The translations under genes were made by a program, and so were the position numbers. The notes under the pieces were generated by a model. That model worked only from the letters and a program-made list of their open reading frames with translations. It did no database searches and had not been told where the DNA came from. DNA of 64,000 nucleotides from Halicephalobus mephisto (taxonomy: Eukaryota > Nematoda > Chromadorea > Rhabditida > Panagrolaimidae). This document shows positions 56,832-64,000 of the stretch, piece by piece (the first letter of the stretch is position 1; each line of letters starts with the position of its first letter). The stretch covers positions 124,001-188,000 of the forward strand of contig SWDT01000094.1 of NCBI GenBank assembly GCA_009193035.1. The letters run 5' to 3'.

Positions 56832-57912
56832 ATGAATTTTCAAGGATATTTTTTGGTCCTCGCTTTAGGGTTAATAAGTACTGTAGATTCGAATTATTAT
56901 CAGTACAGAGAACACAAACCCCCTCCGGCAACGAGTCTCAAGCTGAGCAGACAGTGCGTGACCGGCGGACGGATCAACAAAGATCCGACTTTGGACTGCC
57001 ACGGGGCCAAGTTCAACAGGTCCATGGGATTGTGAGTGGGGGATCTGGGGGATTTTTGAAGACAAATTTACAGTTTCCAACCTTGCTCAAGACATTCCCA
57101 TTGCTACGCTTCCAGAGAACCCTCGGATTGGTGTCTCATCAGTACGGATTTCATGTGGACGTGAGTTTTAATTTTCTTCGAAAATTTAAAATTAAAAAAT
57201 TAAGAATATTCAAAAAAATGAATTCTGGCGAAATGCGAATAACATAAAAAATTAAAGAACATTTTGCCAAAGGTTATTTTTTTGATATCTTAGATGATTT
57301 TTTTTACAGTAAATTCTCAGAAATTCAACATATGATAAAAAATCGAAAAAACGCCTATTCTAGCGAAATGAGAAGACTATGAATAATAAAAGGACACTTT
57401 ATCAAAGTCTATATTTTTGACATCAAAGATGATTTTTCTATTTTAAAAGATTTAAAACATAATAATTCAAAAAATTATATAAAAATTTAAAAATCCCGCG
57501 TTTTGGCAAAGTGTCCAGATTGCCAGAAGAAAAGGAATATTTCGCCAAAAATAATTTTCCGTAAAAAGTGATTTTTCTATTGTAAAATTTTAGAAACATA
57601 AAAATTATATAAAAATTTAAAAATCCCGCGTTTTGGCAAAGTGTCCAGATTGCCAAAAGACATTTCGCCAAAGCGCGCGTTTTTAATTTTTCAAAAATCA
57701 AACTTTTTTTGAAATTTTCGAAAACTACAGTAATTGGATTTATTTGATCTTTTTTCAGAAATTGGGGCTGTCATTGCGATAAAAAAATCGGTTCTTGCGT
57801 CATTGAACGGTACTCCCGCCACGACAGGGGTCTTCAGTGGGCTTACTGTGTTCCGAAGACCGAATTTTATTGTGCTACTCGTTATTACTCGCTTCGAGCT
57901 ACCATCAACTAA
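56832..57912 (+). CDS. Small secreted Cys-rich protein
   Basis: Three exons (56832-57031, 57116-57160, 57759-57912) give 132 aa. A signal peptide (MNFQGYFLVLALGLISTVDS) is followed by NYYQYREHKPPPA and a cysteine-rich domain: RQCVTGGRINKDPTLDCHGA, then SDWCLIS, WGCHCDKKIGSC and AYCVPKTEFYC. Eight cysteines suggest four disulfides, a common plan in extracellular domains, but I do not recognise the family. Exon 2 is only 45 nt, an unusual microexon-like size, and its phase fits both neighbours. Intron 2 contains a duplicated 115-bp unit with AAAAATCCCGCGTTTTGGCA and AAGTGTCCAGATTGCC. It is convergent with KCNQ, with 86 bp between stop codons. Confidence 0.78.
57440..57665. repeat. Duplicated 115-bp unit in the secreted-protein intron
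   Basis: Two copies of AATTATATAAAAATTTAAAA, ATCCCGCGTTTTGGCAAAGT and GTCCAGATTGCCA are about 115 bp apart. The TTGGCA/TGCCA pairing links it to the repeat at 2325-2620. Confidence 0.8.
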
Positions 57913-57998
57913 ACTGCCACAATGTATAAATTTAAAAAAAATGAACTACAGTAATCTTTCACTTTTTTCATAGATTTATAAACTAGAGCTTTCACAAA

Positions 57999-60900
57999 TC
58001 AAGACGTGATTTGGACACTAGTAGTTGTGATGGACTGCTCACTCGGAGCACCAGAGATCGGGATGAGGAGGGGGTCCGGGGTGGGGGATCGACTGACTCC
58101 TCCCGCAGAAAGTCTTTCTTGCTGCATTGATCGGTTTACATTCTGAAGAAGTCTGATGCAGCCGTCCATTTTCCTGTCCATCGACATCAGCTGAAAAAAA
58201 CAACGTTAAAATTAAAGTAACAATTTCAAAAAACAATCAGCAACATAAAATTAGGTAATTTCGAAGGGTAAATTTTTGAAATAAAGATAAATGATACTGT
58301 AGTCGGTCTTGGAAAGAATATAAGATGAGATTGTGTTTTTAAAACATATGAAAGTTGATCTCCTCGGATAGTACAATGATAGTACACGTGAATTCAAATT
58401 TACGAGACCCGGGCTCGATTCCCGACCGAAGACCGACAGTTAGAAGCCTGGCCCGCAAGTTACTAGTAGGTTAAAGAAGCCTAGTCCGCAAGTTAATTGT
58501 AAGTTAAAGAAGCAAAGCCCTCTGGATATCTCCCATTAGAGGCCCGGTTGACCAAAAACAAGCTAGATGATAAGAAGAATCCCAAGGTCCTAGGAACGGA
58601 AGACTCGCACTGACGGATGAGTTGGATCAAAGGTACAAGGAGTTTAATTTTAGTATTGTTTGTGAACTTTCAATGTGCGATATGAGAATAAATAGAATAG
58701 AAAATGAAAGTTGATACATGTTCTGACAAGAAAGACACAAGACCAAAGTTGTTCTTCGGAAAGACAGAAGAAGATACTGTATCATCTATCTCTCTCCAAG
58801 GAAAATGCATTTTTTTCTTTGTCGTAAAAATCACTAGAATTACTTTTTTAACGAACTAACCTGCATTTCGACTTTCGCCAACCTCGTCCCTATAGTCATG
58901 GAACTCTGAGATTTGCCCGTTTTTGACTGGTATTGACCCGGTTTACCAAGAGTTTGATCTAGTCTGTAACAACTTCGGTTATTCAAATTTTCGCTAATCC
59001 TAGGAAGTACCGCCTTTGAAGCTCCTTGATCCTGACCATCATGTTCAAGTGGCCTTGACTGTATTGCTCGATGACGTCACGGACATCGTAAGGTTTCCTG
59101 GCTTGTTGGAACTTCCTCCGAGCAACGAAATATTTAATTTTTCGGATAGCTCTGATCGCGTTTTTGTGAACATCGGTCAACTCACATACACTAAAAAGAA
59201 TACGGTAATTTTGAAGTAATCAAAACGCTTACTGAGCGATTCTGAGAGGGACGTTGTGGACTTCTTCGATCTCGTTGTCATTGTCTTCCGATTTGGTCTC
59301 CATGAAGTTGAGACTGGATTTCTTCTTAGGATTACACCCTAAAACGATAAAAGTCGAAATTTTTTTATTGAAAATATCTAAAATTTTTTGTTGAAAATCT
59401 CTAAACTTTTTTATTGAAAATTCCTAAAATTTTTTATTGAAAATGTCTAAAATTTTTTGTTGAAAATTCCTAAAATTTTTTGGTGCTCTGTTTTATCGAA
59501 GTTTGAGATCTAAATCTGGACTTTTCGTGTTAGAACACGACTTGGGACCATGATTCACAAAATCCAGATATGAATTTTATCTATTAGTTTAAACAAGAGA
59601 GTATTTTCAAATAAGAAATTTATAAATTTTGTCTTAACGCGAAAAGTCAGAATTTTGATTTTGAAAAACAACTTTGACAAAACAAAACACAAAATTTTGA
59701 AGAAATTTTTGAAACTAAAATATAAAATCTAAATTTCTTTAAAAATTCCATAGTACTTTTTTTCCTAATTTTTAAATAAAAATATCTTTTGTAAATTAAA
59801 ATAAATTTTTCATAAATTAAAAAAAAAAATTTTAATTTAATTTTAAAAAGTTTATTTTTCTTTAATTTAAAAAAATAAATTTTTCTTAAATTAAAAAAAA
59901 TAAATTTTAATTTAATTTTAAAAAGTTTATTTTTCTTTAATTTAAAAAAATTAATTTTAATTTAAAAAAAATAAAAATTTGCTGTTTTTGATTTTTAAGT
60001 TGGTTTTTGGATTTTTGTAAATTAATAAATGACGTAAATAAATTAAATCAAAATATTTCGTAATTTTTTGATAAACATCTTATTCAATTTAAAATAAAAA
60101 ATTAAGAAAACAAGTTTATCCAAAAATACTTTGTTCATTTTAAAAAATTAAATTATTGAAAATTTATTAATTTTAAATAAAACAAGTAATTTAATTTCTT
60201 AGCTAAGGGGACACTAAGGGTCGGGGTAAGCGATCTTTATTTTTTTAAAAAATATTTGAAAATTATTTTTAATTTTTCAGAATTTTTTTATTTTTAGAAC
60301 TTTTGAAATTTTTTAAGTTTTAAATTTTTGAAATTTGAAATTTTAAAATTTTTTAGAATTTTTAATTTTTAAAATTTAAAAAAAATTTTTTTTTGAAATA
60401 TATTATGAAAAAGAGGGTTTCTGTAGACTTTAAAGAAAATTAATTTTTTATTATTGAATTAAATGCAAAAAAACCCAACTTCTGGGTAACGCAAAATGTG
60501 GCAAATACGTGGTATTTCATCATGAGAAATATCGTAATAGTTGTATATAAAGACGTTAATTTTTCGAAATCTTTAATTTTCGAATTCGAATTTCAAAGTT
60601 AATAGTTCAATTCGAATTAAGAATTTTTTAAAATTTGAATTTTTCTATTTTAGAATAAGTTCGAAATTGACAATTTTGATTGTAATTTTTTCACAAAAAA
60701 AGTGTAACTTTTAGTCCAGTAACAAATGCAAATCGTTACTATTAAGTTGTAATTCTTGTTATAAATGCCTAATATTCATGAAAAATGAAACGATTATTTC
60801 ATATTTTTGTTCCATTTCACAATTGTTACGGGACTAAAAATTAAACTTTTTTGTGTGGTTACTTGTCTTTGAAAAAGTCGCGATTTCGAACCTGTGAACA

Positions 60901-63651
60901 TCTCGTGTCTTGTCCAATCGAGGTATCACTAATAGTGGAAGACAATGGGTACACAACAACTTATGAAAGTGAAAAAGTGGCCCAGCTTCGAAAAAGCTAC
61001 TCCAGGACTTCCAATCCAACGTAGTAAACAAGGTCGGAGAAATATACGGTAACTAAGGTTTTCGAAGACTAATGTTCACATCAATGATCGGACACTCTGA
61101 TCCACTTACACCCATGGCTGCGATGTTCATTGGTTGAATACAGGGTTTTTTACTAATATTCGTGGAAATTGTATTACATTTTTTGTCGGAATTAATTGTT
61201 ACGAAACTTCCTCAATAATGATTTTTTGGATTTGTTACGAACAAAAATTACAATTTTTTCTAAAAACTTACATCTGGTCGGTGGACTATCATCGGTTTCG
61301 CCGTCAGATTCCTTCAACTTCTGGCCGGCATCGCTGTGTCTTTCGCCCAGCCCTGCGGACCTGATGAAGTTGCCCCTGCCCCTCCAGGCTTGTCTCTTGG
61401 CCATTCTCTGAACCAAAGTCTGGGTGTTTCCTTGGGTCTTCGGAGTGACGTCATTCTTCGTATGTGCCAGAGGGTCTACATGGACTTGCCAAGTTGCGTT
61501 ACTTTTGTTGTGTTTGTCCGCAGCATAACACCGCCAAAGGCACTGGATCAACGTCGCTGCTGCTGGAATCTGTCGATTAAAGTGTTTTTGTCGTTGTTTC
61601 TGCTGGACCTTGAGGGCAAATCCCGAGCCGAGGATGCCAGCCGGAAGAGCAAAGAACGAAATCGCGAAAATCGCGAAGAAACTAGCGACTATCCGGCCGA
61701 TCCAAGTCTGCGGCACGACGTCTCCATAACTGAAAAATACGGTAGAATTAGGACTCAAGGAACTAATAGTCGGAGATAAGTGGTCTAAATTTGATTGAGA
61801 AACAGAATTTTCATGCAAATTTACAGAATCTAGTAGAGATTTTCGAAATCAAAAAACTATGATCTAGTAGAGGTTTTTAGAATTTTCTGGATCTCCATAG
61901 AAACTTCTAGGATCTAGGAGGCGTTTCTGCAATATAATGGCAAATTCTAAAATCTTCTGGAATTTCATAGAAGTTTCCAGAATCTAGTAAAAATTTCTGA
62001 AGTTCTATAGAAGTTTCCAGAATCTGGTGAAAGATTCCAGAATCTGGTGAAAGTTTCCAGAATATGATAAAAGATTCCAGAATCTGGTGAAAGTTTCCAG
62101 AATCTAGTAAAAGTTCCTGAATCTAGTAGAAATTCCTGAAATCTAGTGAAAATTCCTAGAATCTAATAGAAACTTCTAAAATCTCCTAATTCTCAATGAA
62201 AAGTTTTCAAATCATCCGGAATTTTGTGGATATTTTTGCAATATTCCGGAATCTAATATCACCTTTTAAAATAAATACCGAAAATCTGAAATTTCACGTT
62301 GATCTGATTTCGTAAAAAACATTTAGTTTCTAAGTTCTTAATATTGTTATTTTACCAGTAAAAAATAATTCTTAATGAAGATACGGAACAATACTGTAAC
62401 TTTATCGGAAATTGCATAAAACAGCTTCGGAAAATTTTTTCCAAGATATATGAAATCTGAGAAAATTGGATAAAAAAGATACAAATCTACCTTACAACTT
62501 TATGAAAAATAGATACAGTAGTTTCGTATATCTTTAATTAGAAAAAATTATTTCTTTTTATGTATAAAAAAACATAATTTTTGAACAAGTAAAAAATAAA
62601 AATTGTCACTATTATTTTTTAATTTTCGTCACAAATTTTGAATATTCTTGAAAATGTGACGATTGTGTTATATTTTGTCACATTTCGAAATTGTTACAAG
62701 ATCAAAAGTTAAGCTTTTTTGTGAACTTGATGTAACTATGTATTGGATCTAATGCATCTGATAAATGAGAGCCGTTTCAATGTATCCATATATCATATAC
62801 AATCCATCGATATCGACATATAAAAAAAATAACTTTTGACCAAGTAAAAAATAGAAATCATCACTATTATTTTTTAATTTTCGTCACAAATTTTAAGTAT
62901 TCATGAAAAATGTGACGATTGTGTTACATTTCGTAATTTTTACAAAATTAAAAGTTACGCTTTTTTTGTGCATAGGAAGTTGCGAAATTTGGTACTTTTG
63001 GGTACCCTTTTTGCAAATTTAAACTACAGTATGCTGTGGTCTGGACTCACCCTATCGTAGTCAGAGTCATGACCCCCAGCCACAGGGCATCGGCGTAGCT
63101 GTTGAAGGTCCTCCTGCCATCCGGTCCTTCTGTGTCCTTCTCGGCCAAGTACACGAAATAAGAAGAAAAAATCAACCCAAGGAACCCGATGTACAAAGTA
63201 GTAATTAGTTCTTGTCTGTGGATGAACACGACACTTCCCAGTAACCTCCAAGTACCCCCTTGTCGGTCGACATGCAGCATCCTCAGAATCTGCAGGAATC
63301 TGACGCCCCGGATCGCAGAAGTCGCGAAAACAGTCCCTTCGCTTCCCACTGCTATCACTGCGGAACTTGCAACAACTACACAGAGATCTGCAAATTTTAG
63401 GATTACTGTAGTTCAGTACGGTATAGGTACCAATTATGGATATAGGTTTTCTGGCGAATTTTAACCTTCCGAAAAAACCCAAATATTTGGAACAACACCC
63501 CGCGGACCAGAGACGGACACAGTACTCCACGCCGAAGAATATGACGAGGAAGATCTCCATGAAAAATAAAGCTTCTCCTGCTTTTTTGGTGTAACTGTCC
63601 ACTGTCGAGAGAACAGAGAGAATCAAACATATTAGCACCATTGTAAATACA
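57999..63651 (-). CDS. kqt: KCNQ-type (KQT) voltage-gated potassium channel, N-terminus beyond the window
   Basis: Seven exons are visible (63651-63431, 63387-63051, 61729-61272, 59338-59233, 59190-59011, 58963-58861, 58190-57999), giving 531 residues; upstream exons with the cytosolic N-terminus and most of S1 lie past 64000. S4 is [20 protein letters not shown], then [20 protein letters not shown], and the pore filter TTIGYGD is split by an intron between G and Y. After S6 ([20 protein letters not shown]) comes the calmodulin-binding helix A ([20 protein letters not shown]), helix B ([20 protein letters not shown]) and [20 protein letters not shown] followed by the coiled-coil tail. KCNQ channels give slow, PIP2-dependent potassium current that stabilises membrane potential. 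Its introns hold a SINE, MITEs and repeat arrays. Confidence 0.97.
58348..58715 (+). mobile_element. tRNA-derived SINE with 12-bp target duplication
   Basis: ATGAAAGTTGAT occurs at 58348-58359 and 58704-58715, flanking a 344-bp insertion. The first 73 bases look like a decayed tRNA: TCCTCGG pairs with CCGAAGA, box A is TAGTACAATGA and box B is GGGCTCGATTCCC. The body carries two GCCTGGCCCGCAAGTTACT-like repeats (AGCCTAGTCCGCAAGTTAAT). The end is an A-rich tail with GAATAAATAGAATAGAAA. It lies in a KCNQ intron, opposite to the gene's strand. Confidence 0.9.
58361..58434 (+). other. tRNA-like head of the SINE (not a functional tRNA)
   Basis: The cloverleaf is recognisable: a 6/7-pair acceptor stem, D-arm GTAC/GTAC, an anticodon stem GTGAA/TTTAC with loop TTCAAAT (anticodon CAA by position) and a T-arm GGG/CCC. 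The acceptor mismatch and a weak T stem argue against a working tRNA. A CAA anticodon would be Leu, but the long variable arm of tRNA-Leu is absent. It resembles tRNA-Asp or Gly more in overall sequence. Confidence 0.65.
59339..60690. other. KCNQ intron, AT-rich with small repeats
   Basis: At 59360-59485 a roughly 33-bp unit (TAAAATTTTTTATTGAAAAT) repeats about five times. At 59515-59650 the TTTTCGTGTTAGAACACGAC and TCTTAACGCGAAAAGTCAG pair belong to the dispersed family also seen at 1300-1800 and 41840. From 59760 to 60450 it is poly-A/T. Confidence 0.65.
60693..60858. mobile_element. MITE-like element (copy 4)
   Basis: The clearest copy: CACAAAAAAAGTGTAACTTT, TAGTCCAGTAACAAATGCAA at one end and CACAATTGTTACGGGACTAA, AAATTAAACTTTTTTGTGTG at the other. 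It is immediately followed by the 275-bp dispersed repeat. Confidence 0.82.
60868..61142 (+). repeat. 275-bp dispersed repeat, copy 2
   Basis: Nearly identical to 34979-35256 apart from scattered substitutions and a small deletion. It lies in a KCNQ intron. Confidence 0.85.
61830..62230. repeat. TTCCAGAATCTGG array, partly 20-bp periodic
   Basis: Around 62000-62130 units of GAAAGTTTCCAGAATCTGGT follow each other at 20-bp spacing; outwards the units diverge (AGAAACTTCTAGGATCTAG). TTCCAGAA is a two-unit heat-shock-element core. Confidence 0.85.
62566..62727. mobile_element. MITE-like element (copy 5)
   Basis: AAAAAAACATAATTTTTGAA, CAAGTAAAAAATAAAAATTG at the left; AAATTGTTACAAGATCAAAA, GTTAAGCTTTTTTGTG at the right, with TTGTCACTATTATTTTTTAA and TTTTCGTCACAAATTTT inside. 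Confidence 0.8.
62819..62976. mobile_element. MITE-like element (copy 6)
   Basis: Same design as the copy at 62566, about 90 bp away in the same orientation: AAAAAAAATAACTTTTGACC at the left, ATTTTTACAAAATTAAAAGT and TACGCTTTTTTTGTG at the right. Confidence 0.8.
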
Positions 63652-63697
63652 CTAAAAAGTAGTTTTATAATTATGAAAATAAAAAATGTTCTTCAAT

Positions 63698-64000
63698 GGA
63701 AGAAATATAAGGTAAGAGATAAATTATTAATTATGTGTGAAAATCGGGCTTAGGCATCTAGGCCATGGTGATAACAACACTATGTAAGATTTTAGGACAC
63801 TATAATTGATTTAATTTTTTTCCACCTTATATTTTTTCCTATTGCCGAAACATAAAAGGAAGAAATATAAGGTATGAGATAAATTACTAATTATGTGTGA
63901 AAATCGGGCTTAGGGATCTAGACCATGGTGATAACAACACTATGCAAGGTTTTAGGATACCATAATTGATTTAATTTTTTTTCACCTTATATTTTTTCCT
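63698..64000. repeat. Two tandem copies of a 143-bp element with inverted ends
   Basis: GGAAGAAATATAAGGT begins units at 63698 and 63858 (160-bp period). Each ends in ACCTTATATTTTTTCC, the complement of its start, so each copy is a foldback or MITE-like unit. The second reaches the window end. It lies in the KCNQ intron upstream of the S1 exon. Confidence 0.88.

Noticed and set aside
58361..58434. A functional tRNA-Leu(CAA) gene
   Set aside because: It lacks the long variable arm, has an acceptor mismatch and a weak T stem, and sits at the head of a SINE with target duplications.

Overview
The window reads as nuclear DNA from an AT-rich, repeat-rich nematode; I cannot name the species. The evidence is: many very short introns (several of 40-60 bp) ending in TTTCAG or TTTTAG; closely spaced same-strand genes with 3' splice sites just before the start codons, as in trans-spliced operons; an ACBP plus enoyl-CoA isomerase fusion; YGGYG-type secreted peptides; and a single RFX factor of DAF-19 type with a canonical X-box in front of TTC26/DYF-13.

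Layout. 1-4.4 kb: tandem repeats and one doubtful minus-strand exon. 4.4-10.4 kb (+): RFX transcription factor, with introns full of a GGATAGTGACT motif. 10.6-12 kb (-): GAPDH. 13.4-17.4 kb (+): a probable operon of MRPL27, LIN-7, ISCA2 and TTC19. 17.5-19.3 kb (-): PGAP4-like glycosyltransferase. 19.5-27.4 kb (+): MRPL47, TTC26/DYF-13 and a short eIF4G. 27.9-36.2 kb (-): four two-exon Gly-rich secreted peptide genes separated by minisatellites, MITE-like elements and LTR remnants. 36.2-44.2 kb: gene-poor, with a reverse-transcriptase tail, a doubtful ORF, minisatellites and GGATAGTGACT arrays. 44.3-46.4 kb (+): Cys-rich secreted protein. 46.6-51.2 kb (-): two paralogous coiled-coil proteins. 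51.8-54.4 kb (+): PAI half-paired domain plus homeodomain protein. 54.7-56 kb (+): ACBP/ECI enzyme. 56.8-57.9 kb (+): small Cys-rich secreted protein. 58-63.7 kb (-): KCNQ potassium channel, cut at its N-terminus by the window end.

Functional links. The RFX factor and a likely direct target, TTC26, lie 10 kb apart. The operon joins three mitochondrial proteins to the polarity scaffold LIN-7; MRPL47 lies just beyond. The Gly-rich genes share signal peptide, intron phase, terminal exon, promoter block and 3'UTR, so they arose by whole-unit duplication and are plausibly epidermal or antimicrobial effectors.

The most unusual non-coding signals are the 11-bp GGATAGTGACT motif, which recurs in seven clusters on both strands among poorly conserved spacers, and a nearly identical 305-bp inverted repeat that brackets the RFX DNA-binding-domain exons. 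Gene models were spliced by eye: reading frames agree across every junction listed, but no transcript or homology search was available.
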